A DNA stretch of 64,000 bases from the NCBI GenBank assembly GCA_021732215.1, contig JAKFVL010000011.1, positions 46,520 to 110,519 of the forward strand, written 5' to 3'. Source of the stretch: Hyphomicrobiales bacterium (GTDB lineage: Bacteria > Pseudomonadota > Alphaproteobacteria > Rhizobiales > Xanthobacteraceae). The notes below the pieces were generated by a model. That model ran no database searches. It saw only the letters and a program-made list of their open reading frames with translations, and had not been told where the DNA came from. The position numbers and the translations under genes are program-made. Of this stretch, positions 27,161 to 35,748 are shown in pieces. Within the stretch, counting starts at the first letter, position 1; each line of letters starts with the position of its first letter.

Positions 27161-28426
27161 ATGGTCACGACCGCCTCGTCCCGCTCCGCGCAAGGCGCCG
27201 GCGCTGCTTCCGGCGCGCAGCAGAGCGAGCGCTCGCCTTTTGCGCGGCTGACTGAACTGTTGACGCCGTATCAGCCCGGCAAGCCGCTGATCAATCTGTC
27301 GCTCGGCGAACCGCAGCATGGCGTGCCGGATTTCGTCGGTCCCGTGCTGGCGCAGCACACCGCAGAGTTCGGCCGCTACCCGATCGCAAAAGGCATCGAA
27401 CCGTTCCGCCACGCCGTATCTACGTGGCTCGGTAGACGTTTCTCATTGCCGCGCGCGATCGATCCCGACACCGAAATACTGGTGCTGAACGGCAGCCGTG
27501 AAGGGCTGTTCTTCGCCGCGATCGCAGCGGCGCGTTACGTCACCGATCGCAAGGGACCGCCCGCGATCCTGATGCCCAATCCGTTTTATCCGGCTTATGG
27601 CGCAGGCGCACGCGCGGCGGGATGCGAGCCGATCTTCCTGCCGACGACGCGCGACAACGGTTTCCTGCCCGATCTCGACACCCTCGACGAAAAAATGCTG
27701 GCGCGCACGGTCGCGTTCTACATCGCATCGCCCGCAAATCCGCAAGGCTCGGTGGCGTCACCCGCCTATTTCAAACGGCTATGCGATCTCGCGCAACGCT
27801 TCGGCTTCATCGTGTTGAGCGACGAATGCTATTCGGAAATCTACGGCGCTGTCCCGCCCGGAAGCGCGCTGGAGCACGCAGGGCCGGACTTCAGCAACGT
27901 CGTCGCATTTCAGTCTCTCTCGAAGCGATCGAATCTGCCGGGCATGCGCGTCGGTTTCGTGGCCGGCGATGCGACGTTTCTCGCGCGCTTTCACGAGTTG
28001 CGGAACGTCGCGGCTCCGCAAGTGCCGATGCCGTTGCAGCGCGTCGCCATCGCCGCCTACGGCGACGAGGCGCATGTCGATGCCAACCGCCGCCTTTATG
28101 TCCGTAAATTCGATCTCGCCGATCAGATCATCGGCAATCGTTTCGGTTATCAGCGCCCCGCAGGCGGTTTTTGTCTGTGGCTCGATGTTTCTGCCCATGG
28201 CGGAGACGAGGCCGCGACAGTGAAGCTATTCAAGGACGGCGGAGTGCGCGTCATTCCCGGAAGCTATCTGGCGCGGCCACAAGCCGACGGCAGCAATCCG
28301 GGAGCAGGCTATATCCGCGTCGCCATGGTGCAAGACGCAGCAACGACCGCCGAAGCGCTTCACCGCATGGTGGAAACGCTCGGCGAAACATCATCGCCAA
28401 TCAGTCCCCGTCGCGAGGCCCGATAG
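27161..28426 (+). CDS. PLP-dependent class I/II aminotransferase, DapC-like
   Basis: A 421-residue fold-type I aminotransferase. PLP Lys255 is in [15 protein letters not shown], and [22 protein letters not shown] and [17 protein letters not shown] are typical of N-succinyldiaminopimelate aminotransferases of the DapC group, so a role in lysine and peptidoglycan precursor synthesis is likely. Other keto-acid targets cannot be excluded. ATG 27161 has no strong ribosome site. It ends 2 bp before ftsK, so the two are probably co-transcribed. Confidence 0.88.
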   Translation: MVTTASSRSAQGAGAASGAQQSERSPFARLTELLTPYQPGKPLINLSLGEPQHGVPDFVGPVLAQHTAEFGRYPIAKGIEPFRHAVSTWLGRRFSLPRAIDPDTEILVLNGSREGLFFAAIAAARYVTDRKGPPAILMPNPFYPAYGAGARAAGCEPIFLPTTRDNGFLPDLDTLDEKMLARTVAFYIASPANPQGSVASPAYFKRLCDLAQRFGFIVLSDECYSEIYGAVPPGSALEHAGPDFSNVVAFQSLSKRSNLPGMRVGFVAGDATFLARFHELRNVAAPQVPMPLQRVAIAAYGDEAHVDANRRLYVRKFDLADQIIGNRFGYQRPAGGFCLWLDVSAHGGDEAATVKLFKDGGVRVIPGSYLARPQADGSNPGAGYIRVAMVQDAATTAEALHRMVETLGETSSPISPRREAR

Positions 28427-28428
28427 AC

Positions 28429-30849
28429 ATGCCGGCGATCGAACGCATGCTTCCCATCGTTTCTCATATGCCGGACTGGCTTCGCGAGATGCTGTCGCGG
28501 CGTCTGCGCGAACTGGCCGGCTTCGGGCTTCTCGCGCTCGCGGGAGCCGCTGGCGCGGCGCTAGTGACCTGGTCCGTGCAGGATCCCAGCCTCAGCCACG
28601 CGACCGCCGGCCGCATCCGCAACATTCTCGGCTATCCCGGCGCGATCGGCGCCGATCTCGCGATGCAGATTCTCGGCCTCGGCGCGATCATGCTGATCCT
28701 GCCGGTTGCGGTTTGGGGCTGGCGCATGCTGACGCATCGCCCGCTCGATCGCGAAGCGTTGCGGCTCGCGTGCTGGGTTCTGTGCGCGGTCATCGCTGCG
28801 GGCTTTGCGAGTTGCTTCGCGCGCACGGCATCGTGGCCGCTGCCGACCGGACTCGGCGGCGTTGTCGGCGATGCGCTGGTGCGGACGCCTGCCGTCGCAT
28901 TCGGGCCGCCGGGCTTCATCTACCGCATCGTTCTCGGCACCCTGTTCGGTGCGGCGATGACGTTCACATTATTCTACGCTTGTGGCCTGTGGGCGCAGAA
29001 GCGCGACGACGAGGCGCCGGCCATCGTCGATGACGACGAAACGTTCGTGCCCGCAGAAGAACGCGGATCGGTATCGCTCGGCTGGCTGGCCCATGGATTG
29101 CTGAGTCTGAAAGCGCGTCTGGGACGGCTGCTCTCGCTTGCCTATGGGCAGCTCATCTCGAGCAAACCGCTGATCCGCTCCAGCGGGGTCGAGCGCCGCG
29201 AGCCCAATCTCCGCCGTCATGCCAGCCCTGCGCTTTCGCCGCAGACTGAACCCGACGAAGACATCGAAAACGACGAGGACGAAGAAGAAGCGCCCGCGCC
29301 GCGCAGGCGCGCTGCTCCGAAGGCAAGAAAATCGTCGAGCAAGTTTGAATTGCCGCCGATCAACGTTCTCGCCGCGCCGAGAGCATCCGATCGCATGCAA
29401 CTCAGCAATGCAGAGCTGGAAGCGAATTCGCGCGCGCTGGAAGGCGTGCTGCAGGACTTCGGTGTGCGCGGCGAGATCGTCAAGGCGCATCCGGGACCGG
29501 TGGTGACGTTGTACGAACTTGAGCCTGCCCCTGGAATCAAGTCGTCTCGCGTCATCGGCCTTGCCGACGATATCGCCCGCTCGATGAGTGCGACAGCCGC
29601 TCGCGTTGCCGTGGTGCCGGGCCGAAATGCCATTGGCATCGAACTGCCGAACGAGCATCGCGAGAAGGTCTATCTGCGCGAGCTGTTGTCGGCGAAGGAC
29701 GACAACGTCGCCAAGCTGCCGTTGTGCCTCGGAAAGAATATCGGCGGTCATTCGATCATCGTCGATCTGGCCCGCATGCCGCATCTTCTGATCGCGGGCA
29801 CCACCGGCTCGGGCAAATCGGTCGCCATCAACACGATGATCCTGAGCCTCGTATATCGGCTGCGGCCGGACCAGTGCCGCCTGATCATGGTCGATCCGAA
29901 GATGCTCGAACTCTCGGTCTATGACGGCATCCCGCATCTCTTGACGCCGGTCGTCACCGATCCGAAGAAGGCCGTCGTCGCGCTGAAGTGGGCCGTGCGC
30001 GAGATGGAGCAGCGCTACAAGAATATGTCGAAGGTCGGTGTGCGCAACATCGACGGCTACAACGCGCGCCTCGCCGAAGCCAGGGCAAAGGGCGAGGAGC
30101 TGACGCGCACTGTGCATACCGGCTTCGACAAGGAAACCGGCAAGGCGATCTACGAGGAAGAGAAGCTCGATCTCGAACCATTGCCCTACATCGTCATCAT
30201 CGTCGACGAAATGGCCGACCTGATGATGGTCGCCGGCAAGGACATCGAAGGCACCGTGCAACGCCTCGCGCAAATGGCGCGCGCCGCCGGCCTCCACGTC
30301 ATCCTGGCGACACAGCGTCCGTCGGTCGACGTCATCACCGGCACCATCAAGGCGAACTTCCCGACCCGAATCTCCTTCCAGGTCACCTCGAAAATCGACA
30401 GCCGAACAATCCTGGGCGAAATGGGCGCCGAACAGCTCCTCGGCCAGGGCGATATGCTCTACATGGCCGGCGGCGGCCGCATCAATCGCGTTCACGGCCC
30501 GTTCGTCTCTGACGACGAGGTCGAGAAAATCGTTCGTCATCTCAAGACCCAGGGCCAGCCCGAATACCTCGAGGCGGTCACAGCCGAGGAAGAGGGCGGC
30601 GAGGACGGCGCAGTATTCGATGCGACCGGCATGGGCGGCAGCGAGGGCGGCGACCTGTTCTCGCAGGCCGTCGCGATCGTCAAACGCGACCGCAAGGCCT
30701 CAACCAGCTATATTCAGCGGCGGCTGCAAATCGGCTATAATCGGGCAGCCTCGCTGATGGAGCGGATGGAACTTGAAGGGATCGTCGGACAGGCCAATCA
30801 CGCCGGCAAACGTGAGATTCTGGTCGAGGAAGAAGAAAGCCGGTTTTGA
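28429..30849 (+). CDS. ftsK: DNA translocase FtsK
   Basis: An 806-residue septal DNA pump for chromosome-dimer segregation and division. The N-terminal domain has four membrane segments (about residues 25-185), the linker is acidic and proline-rich with an Arg/Lys cluster, and the motor domain has Walker A GTTGSGKS (457-464) and Walker B with Asp593 in IVIIVDEM. The C-terminal gamma domain [22 protein letters not shown], which reads KOPS sites, is present. Total length fits alphaproteobacterial FtsK. Start is ATG 28429, 2 bp after the aminotransferase stop. Confidence 0.97.
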   Translation: MPAIERMLPIVSHMPDWLREMLSRRLRELAGFGLLALAGAAGAALVTWSVQDPSLSHATAGRIRNILGYPGAIGADLAMQILGLGAIMLILPVAVWGWRMLTHRPLDREALRLACWVLCAVIAAGFASCFARTASWPLPTGLGGVVGDALVRTPAVAFGPPGFIYRIVLGTLFGAAMTFTLFYACGLWAQKRDDEAPAIVDDDETFVPAEERGSVSLGWLAHGLLSLKARLGRLLSLAYGQLISSKPLIRSSGVERREPNLRRHASPALSPQTEPDEDIENDEDEEEAPAPRRRAAPKARKSSSKFELPPINVLAAPRASDRMQLSNAELEANSRALEGVLQDFGVRGEIVKAHPGPVVTLYELEPAPGIKSSRVIGLADDIARSMSATAARVAVVPGRNAIGIELPNEHREKVYLRELLSAKDDNVAKLPLCLGKNIGGHSIIVDLARMPHLLIAGTTGSGKSVAINTMILSLVYRLRPDQCRLIMVDPKMLELSVYDGIPHLLTPVVTDPKKAVVALKWAVREMEQRYKNMSKVGVRNIDGYNARLAEARAKGEELTRTVHTGFDKETGKAIYEEEKLDLEPLPYIVIIVDEMADLMMVAGKDIEGTVQRLAQMARAAGLHVILATQRPSVDVITGTIKANFPTRISFQVTSKIDSRTILGEMGAEQLLGQGDMLYMAGGGRINRVHGPFVSDDEVEKIVRHLKTQGQPEYLEAVTAEEEGGEDGAVFDATGMGGSEGGDLFSQAVAIVKRDRKASTSYIQRRLQIGYNRAASLMERMELEGIVGQANHAGKREILVEEEESRF

Positions 30850-30978
30850 GATGGTGATTGCGAGCGGCGGCCTTGAGGGGCGCAAGTCCCGAAATCGCCA
30901 CAGCGCCAGCCTAACGCCGACGCGCCAAGTTGACCGGGAAACAAAATACTCGAGAGATTTTTGGGACAGGACAACACC

Positions 30979-31830
30979 TTGAAAGTACGCCCCCGTTCGC
31001 ATCGCCAACCCGCCCGCATAGGTATCTTCGCCGCAAATCTTGTCGCGACCAGTCTCGTGGCGGCGTGTGCCATGGGAACGATCGCGCTCGTCACGCAGGC
31101 CGGCGCCCAGACCATTCCGGTCCCCAAGGCGGCCCCAAAGGCCCGCGACGTCGCGCAGGGCGCCGCGCCCACATCGCAACGGCCGTCAACGCCGCTCGTC
31201 ACCGGCACGACCAACGCGCCACCGCCAAATCCGGTGATTCCCGATCCGCGCAACCGCGTTCCGGCCAACATCTTCTCGACCTTCGACGCCACTCAGAAGG
31301 CGCAGGCCAGCAAGATCAGCGCCTATCTGTCGTCGCTGACGGTCCTCGCCGGCAACTTCGTCCAGGTCGGACCCGATGGCAGCAAGACCACCGGCGACTT
31401 CTATATGCAGAAGCCAGGAAAGGTGCGATTCGAGTACGACGCGCCGAGTCCGATTGCGATCGTTGCCGATGGTTCGTCGGTCGCGGTGCGCGACCGCAAG
31501 CTGGCGACGCAGGACATCTATCCGCTGTCGCAGACGCCGCTGCGATTCCTGCTGTCCGACCGCGTCGACCTGATGCGTGACACCAACGTCATCAGCGTCA
31601 GCTCCGACGATGTATTCACCACCATTACCATCGAAGAGAAGCAGGCGCTGGTCGGCACCAGCCGGCTGATGCTGATGGTCGGCGCCAAGGACAACCAGCT
31701 CAAGCAGTGGACGGTGACAGATCCGCAAGGCTATGACACCACGGTCGCGGTCTATAATCTTGAAACGCCCAAGAAGCTCGACCCCGGCCTGTTCAAGATC
31801 GATTTCACCAACTATTCGATTCCAAATTAG
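30979..31830 (+). CDS. lolA: LolA-family outer-membrane lipoprotein carrier
   Basis: A 283-residue exported protein. After a long basic N-region there is a hydrophobic signal (about residues 15-40) and a Pro/Ala-rich linker, then the LolA core: LTVLAGNFVQVGPDGSKTTGDFYMQKPGKVRFEYDAPSP, typical of LolA. It would ferry lipoproteins from the LolCDE complex to the outer membrane. The start is uncertain; TTG 30979 has ACAGGA well placed, TTG 30961 is also in frame. It sits between ftsK and xth, as in related genomes. Confidence 0.9.
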   Translation: MKVRPRSHRQPARIGIFAANLVATSLVAACAMGTIALVTQAGAQTIPVPKAAPKARDVAQGAAPTSQRPSTPLVTGTTNAPPPNPVIPDPRNRVPANIFSTFDATQKAQASKISAYLSSLTVLAGNFVQVGPDGSKTTGDFYMQKPGKVRFEYDAPSPIAIVADGSSVAVRDRKLATQDIYPLSQTPLRFLLSDRVDLMRDTNVISVSSDDVFTTITIEEKQALVGTSRLMLMVGAKDNQLKQWTVTDPQGYDTTVAVYNLETPKKLDPGLFKIDFTNYSIPN

Positions 31831-31844
31831 ACGCTCTCACGTCC

Positions 31845-31863
31845 GAGGGCCATCAAAGCCCTC
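31845..31863 (+). promoter_or_regulatory. Hairpin holding the xth ribosome site
   Basis: GAGGGC and GCCCTC form a 6-bp stem with a 7-base loop, ending at the base before the xth ATG. The GAGGG that would serve as ribosome site lies inside the stem, so folding could limit translation. Confidence 0.4.
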
Positions 31864-32679
31864 ATGCGCCTCACCGTCTCCACCTGGAACATCAATTCGG
31901 TTCGCCTGCGAATCGACCTCGTCGCCAGATTCATCAAGGCGGTGCGGCCGGATGTGCTGTGTCTGCAGGAAACCAAGTGTCCGAACGATTCGTTTCCGCT
32001 GAAGCGCTTCAAGCGGCTCGGCTACGAGCACGTCGCGGTGAACGGGCAGAAGGGCTATCACGGCGTCGCCATCGTCTCGCGGTTGCCGTTCGACGAGAGC
32101 CACATTCGCAACTTCTGCGGCAAGGAAGATACCCGGCACGTCGGCGTCTCGTTCGGCGAGAAGGCCGGCCTCGAAGACCCGTTGACCTTGCATAATTTCT
32201 ATGTGCCGGCCGGCGGCGACATTCCCGATCCAGCCGTCAATCCGAAGTTCGAGCACAAGCTGTCGTTTCTCGACGAGATGACGAAATCAGAATCGCTGCA
32301 TCCGCAGGACAGCCAGCGTTCGATCCTCGTCGGCGATCTCAACGTCGCGCCGCATGAGCATGACGTGTGGTCGCACAAGCAATTGCTCAACATCGTGTCG
32401 CACACGCCGATCGAATGCGAGAAGCTGCTCGGCATGAAGGCCGCGGGGCGCTGGATCGATGTGGCGCGTGCATGGATTCCCGAGCCCGAAAAAATTTACA
32501 CGTGGTGGAGCTACCGCGCCGCCGACTGGACGCTTGCCGACCGCGGACGGCGGCTCGATCATATCTGGGTTTCGCAGGCGCTCGGCGATCGCGTCAGCGA
32601 TTTCAGGATTTCACGCGCTGCTCGCGGCTGGGAGAGACCATCCGATCATGTGCCGGTCACGGCCGTGATCGAGGCTTAA
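31864..32679 (+). CDS. xth: Exodeoxyribonuclease III (AP endonuclease)
   Basis: A 271-residue ExoIII-family nuclease for base-excision repair. Motifs: STWNINSVRLRIDL, LCLQETKCP (metal-binding Glu), YHGVAIVSRLP, VGDLNVAPHEHDVW (Asp-Asn pair), RRLDHIWVS and the C-terminal SDHVPV. All expected catalytic residues are present. Start at ATG 31864, 33 bp after lolA; the GAGGG ribosome site is inside a small hairpin. Likely co-transcribed with ftsK and lolA. Confidence 0.96.
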   Translation: MRLTVSTWNINSVRLRIDLVARFIKAVRPDVLCLQETKCPNDSFPLKRFKRLGYEHVAVNGQKGYHGVAIVSRLPFDESHIRNFCGKEDTRHVGVSFGEKAGLEDPLTLHNFYVPAGGDIPDPAVNPKFEHKLSFLDEMTKSESLHPQDSQRSILVGDLNVAPHEHDVWSHKQLLNIVSHTPIECEKLLGMKAAGRWIDVARAWIPEPEKIYTWWSYRAADWTLADRGRRLDHIWVSQALGDRVSDFRISRAARGWERPSDHVPVTAVIEA

Positions 32680-32686
32680 TCTCGCC

Positions 32687-32762
32687 TGTCATTGCGAGCG
32701 GAGCGAAGCAATCCAGATATAGGATATGGATTGCTTCGTCGCTGCGCTCCTCGCAATGACGG
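32687..32762. repeat. Palindromic intergenic repeat, family C, copy 1
   Basis: Arms GTCATTGCGAG (32688-32698) and CTCGCAATGAC (32750-32760), with inner GAAGCAATCCA and TGGATTGCTTC halves. It would fold into one long hairpin. A second copy lies at 62687-62763. Confidence 0.85.
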
Positions 32763-32781
32763 AAAAATCAAACGATCCGAA

Positions 32782-33228
32782 TCAGCTCAGCTTGGCGCCG
32801 ACGAAAATAATATCGCTTGCCGCCTGGCTGGTGCGGCCTGCGATTTCGTCACGCAGGCGGCGCGCCGCTGCGGGGTCGCTGTCGAGTACGCGCAAGAAAA
32901 GCTGGCGATGAATCCGGATCACGGACGAGAACTCGAGCGAGAGCGCGCTTGCCGGACGTTGCATCGGAACGATCAGCGCCAGTTCGCCGATCAGGGTCCC
33001 CGGGCCGGCGATAACCTCATGGCTTGAACCATCGACAAACGAAACCCGAAACGCACCGCGCGACACCACGAAGCCGCAATCGGCGTCGTCGCCGCTACGG
33101 AACAGAACGTCCCCGCGGGCGAAATCGAGCTGTTCCGAGCTGATGGCGAGCACACGCAGCAGTTCGCGGCCCAGAATCTGGAACGTCGGACAACGTTCCA
33201 GCAAAGCGATGTCGGATTCAATCGACAT
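32782..33228 (-). CDS. Cyclic nucleotide-binding (Crp-like) domain protein without HTH
   Basis: A 148-residue single-domain protein. The cNMP fold is FARGDVLFRSGDDADCGFVVSRGAFRVSF, then GPGTLIGELALI, the phosphate-binding cassette with GELAL but without the usual RPAS-type Arg next to it; the following PMQRPASALS supplies a candidate Arg. No DNA-binding HTH is present, so it is not a full Crp regulator. It lies 85 bp downstream of a response regulator on the same strand. In Brucella the OtpR/CenR response regulator is adjacent to a comparable small cyclic-nucleotide protein. Start at ATG 33228 is not firm; GTG 33243 is possible. Confidence 0.8.
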   Translation of the reverse strand: MSIESDIALLERCPTFQILGRELLRVLAISSEQLDFARGDVLFRSGDDADCGFVVSRGAFRVSFVDGSSHEVIAGPGTLIGELALIVPMQRPASALSLEFSSVIRIHRQLFLRVLDSDPAAARRLRDEIAGRTSQAASDIIFVGAKLS

Positions 33229-33313
33229 GAATGAAGGTGCCACCCGTATTGATTCGGGGTTCGATCGGCCGAACCGCGCACACCTTACACAGGTGCGAAC
33301 CGGTCAAACCATA

Positions 33314-34000
33314 TCATGGCACCAGCTTGTAGCCACCCGTTTCGGTCACGAGGATCTCCGGGCTGGCTGCATCTTTTTCGATCTTCTGGCGCAGCCGGTA
33401 GATATGGGTTTCCAGCGTGTGGGTGGTCACGCCGGAATTGTAGCCCCAGACCTCCTGAAGCAGCGTCTCGCGAGACACCGGCATCTGTCCGGCCCGATAG
33501 AGAAAGCGCAGGATCGCGGTTTCCTTTTCCGTCAGACGGACCTTCTTGGCGTTGGCCCCGGTCAGCATCTTCGAGCCGGGCCGGAAACTGTAAGGCCCTA
33601 CCGAAAACACCGCGTCCTCGCTGGCTTCATGCTGGCGCAGCTGCGCACGAATGCGCGCCAGCAGCACAGCAAAGCGGAAGGGCTTGGCGACATAATCGTT
33701 CGCGCCGGATTCGAGGCCGAGAATCGTATCCGAATCGGTGTCGTGACCGGTCAGCATAATGATCGGCGCCTTGAACCCGCCCTTGCGCAGGCTGCGCACC
33801 ACCTCGCGGCCGTCGGTGTCGGGCAATCCGACATCCATCAGCACGAGATCGGGAGAATTGGCCTTGGCGGCAGTCGCACCCTTGGCGCCGGTATCGACGG
33901 CGGAAGCCTCGAATTCCTCATGAAGCGAAAGCTGCTCGACCAGCGCGTCGCGCAAATCGGTATCGTCATCGACAATCAGAATTTTGCGAGCATTGGCCAT
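33314..34000 (-). CDS. OmpR/PhoB-type response regulator, CenR/OtpR-like
   Basis: A 228-residue two-domain regulator. The receiver has the acidic pair DDD (11-13), phospho-Asp56 in LVLMDVGLPD, Thr84 and Lys106 in YVAKPF. The winged-helix domain carries SRETLLQEVWGYNSGVTTHTLETHIYRLRQKIE. The phrase VTTHTLETHIYRLRQKIE and the overall form match what I know of the alphaproteobacterial CenR/OtpR group, which controls cell envelope genes; identification from memory of the family. No histidine kinase is adjacent. Divergent from an L,D-transpeptidase gene. Confidence 0.85.
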   Translation of the reverse strand: MANARKILIVDDDTDLRDALVEQLSLHEEFEASAVDTGAKGATAAKANSPDLVLMDVGLPDTDGREVVRSLRKGGFKAPIIMLTGHDTDSDTILGLESGANDYVAKPFRFAVLLARIRAQLRQHEASEDAVFSVGPYSFRPGSKMLTGANAKKVRLTEKETAILRFLYRAGQMPVSRETLLQEVWGYNSGVTTHTLETHIYRLRQKIEKDAASPEILVTETGGYKLVP

Positions 34001-34276
34001 GACGAATCGTCCTTCACGTCTTGTGCGGTTTGGAATGAGGCATCTGCTCTATCCTTTACGATAGACGGCAGGGCAGTGTTGCATCTGGCCACCGGATTAT
34101 CGAGTTTAAGCCTAACCGAACCTCAGCCGCGCACAAACCGGACACCCCGGAAGGCTTGCGCTGATATTGCGGGGAAGAGCGGTGGGGCGGCGTCACAAAG
34201 GGAACCGCAGATGGGCACGGGAAAGCACGTCTTTCCAGATACTTATCGTACAACCTTGCGTGATCGCACATTAACA

Positions 34277-34789
34277 ATGATCCACATTCGGGCGGCGGAC
34301 GGCGACCGCCGCCGCGGCTGGATGTCGCTTGGCGAACGAACCATTCCGGTCGCTCTTGGCCGCGGCGGCATTCTTGCGGATAAAAGAGAAGGCGACGGCA
34401 GCACGCCGCGGGGCATTTTTCACCCGCTGCGGCTGTGGTGGCGCGCCGACCGGCATGTGAGGCCTGCGACCCGTTTGCCCGCGCGGGCGATTCGGGCAGA
34501 CGATGCCTGGTGTGAGAATCCATCCGATCGCCACTACAACAAGCCGGTCAGACTGCGGGAGTCCAGCGGCGCCGATCGCTTGACGCGCGACGACCATCTC
34601 TACGACTTCATCATCGAGATCGACCACAACACCTCGCCGCGAATCGCCGGTCGCGGCAGCGCCGTCTTTCTTCATCTGGCGCGGCCAGGATTCGCACCCA
34701 CGGCCGGATGCGTCGCGATGACGAAGGCGAACATGCTGCGGCTTCTCGCGCGCATCGATCGCAAGACCAGGATCGTGATCGGGAATTAG
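34277..34789 (+). CDS. L,D-transpeptidase (YkuD domain) family protein
   Basis: A 170-residue YkuD-fold protein that would make 3-3 crosslinks or anchor proteins to peptidoglycan. The active-site motif is HLARPGFAPTAGCVAM with catalytic Cys145 and the upstream His. Regions RGGILADKREGDGSTPRGIF and NKPVRLRESSGADRL fit this small branch. No signal peptide is evident with this start; an in-frame ATG at 34211 also lacks one, so export is uncertain. The ribosome site is weak. Divergent from the CenR-like regulator across about 276 bp. Confidence 0.82.
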   Translation: MIHIRAADGDRRRGWMSLGERTIPVALGRGGILADKREGDGSTPRGIFHPLRLWWRADRHVRPATRLPARAIRADDAWCENPSDRHYNKPVRLRESSGADRLTRDDHLYDFIIEIDHNTSPRIAGRGSAVFLHLARPGFAPTAGCVAMTKANMLRLLARIDRKTRIVIGN

Positions 34790-34807
34790 GGTTGTGAACT
34801 TGCGCTG

Positions 34808-34901
34808 CCTCACCCTGAGGAGCGATCGGCAAGATCGCGTCTCGAAGGGCGAGACGGCCTCATGGTTCGAGACGCGCGTTACGCGCTCCTCACCATGAGG
34901 G
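34808..34901. repeat. Palindromic intergenic repeat, family D
   Basis: The ends read CCTCACCCTGAGG (34808-34820) and CCTCACCATGAGG (34888-34900), with internal inverted repeats GCGATC/GATCGC and GCGCG/CGCGC. It fills the space between two convergent genes and could fold strongly. Confidence 0.65.
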
Positions 34902-34916
34902 GGCAACGGCGGAAGT

Positions 34917-35609
34917 TCAGCCCCGCGAACCGAAAATCGCGGAGCCGACGCGCACATGCGTTGCGCCGAACTGGATTGCGATCGCAAAGTCAGCGCTCAT
35001 GCCCATCGACAGCAGCTTGAGGCCGTTGCGTGCGGCGATCTTCGACGTCAGCGCAAAATGCGGGGCCGGCGCGTCCTCGACCGGCGGAATGCACATCACT
35101 CCGGCAATATCCAACCCATAACCGTCGCGGCAGCGCCTGATAAAGTCATCGGCGTCCCCCGGCGCAATACCCGCCTTCTGCGGTTCTTCGCCGGTGTTGA
35201 GCTGCACAAACAGCAACGGTTTGCGTCGCTGTTTTTCGATTTCCTTGCTCAGCGCTTCGCAGATACTCGGGCGATCGACCGAGTGGATCGCATCGAACAG
35301 CGCGACCGCCTCCCTGGCCTTGTTGGATTGCAGCGGCCCGATCAGATGCAGCATGAGACTGGAACGAGCTGCGAGCAGTGCTGGCCACTTGCCTTTTGCC
35401 TCCTGCACGCGGTTTTCACCGAACTGATGCTGACCCGCCGCGATGACGGGCACAATGTCATCAGCCTCGTAGGTCTTGGATACCGCGATCAATGATACCG
35501 ACGAGCGTTCACGCCGGGCATCGGCGCACGCGCGCAAAATTTCTTCCTCTACGGCTGCGAGCCGTTTTGGTGAAGATAGGGTTACCTGAGCACCTTCGGA
35601 ATCGTTCAT
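34917..35609 (-). CDS. YggS/PLPBP-type PLP-binding protein
   Basis: A 230-residue alanine-racemase-fold protein keeping pyridoxal phosphate supply balanced. PLP Lys is in LIAVSKTYEADDI; HQFGENRVQEAKGKW, HLIGPLQSNK and the C-terminal LKLLSMGMSADFAIAIQFGATHVRVGSAIFG are the family signatures. Length fits. Start ATG 35609, weak ribosome site. Convergent with the L,D-transpeptidase gene. Confidence 0.95.
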   Translation of the reverse strand: MNDSEGAQVTLSSPKRLAAVEEEILRACADARRERSSVSLIAVSKTYEADDIVPVIAAGQHQFGENRVQEAKGKWPALLAARSSLMLHLIGPLQSNKAREAVALFDAIHSVDRPSICEALSKEIEKQRRKPLLFVQLNTGEEPQKAGIAPGDADDFIRRCRDGYGLDIAGVMCIPPVEDAPAPHFALTSKIAARNGLKLLSMGMSADFAIAIQFGATHVRVGSAIFGSRG

Positions 35610-35748
35610 CTGCCGCGCATCATTTCATTAATGCAGTTATTTCAGCCAATTCTAACCGCGAATTCCAAGATAGCTCCATTTTTAGCGAACCGCAGAAAGG
35701 GTTCTTGAAGCCTTTGGCCTAGGGTTTCGGCGGGGGACGGAACCAGAA

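Noticed and set aside
28969..30540. 523-codon open frame on the minus strand opposite ftsK
   Set aside because: Antisense to the FtsK motor domain, no motifs; shadow frame.
33143..34276. Long upstream extension of the L,D-transpeptidase frame
   Set aside because: It runs opposite the response regulator gene and looks noncoding; the real protein begins near 34277.
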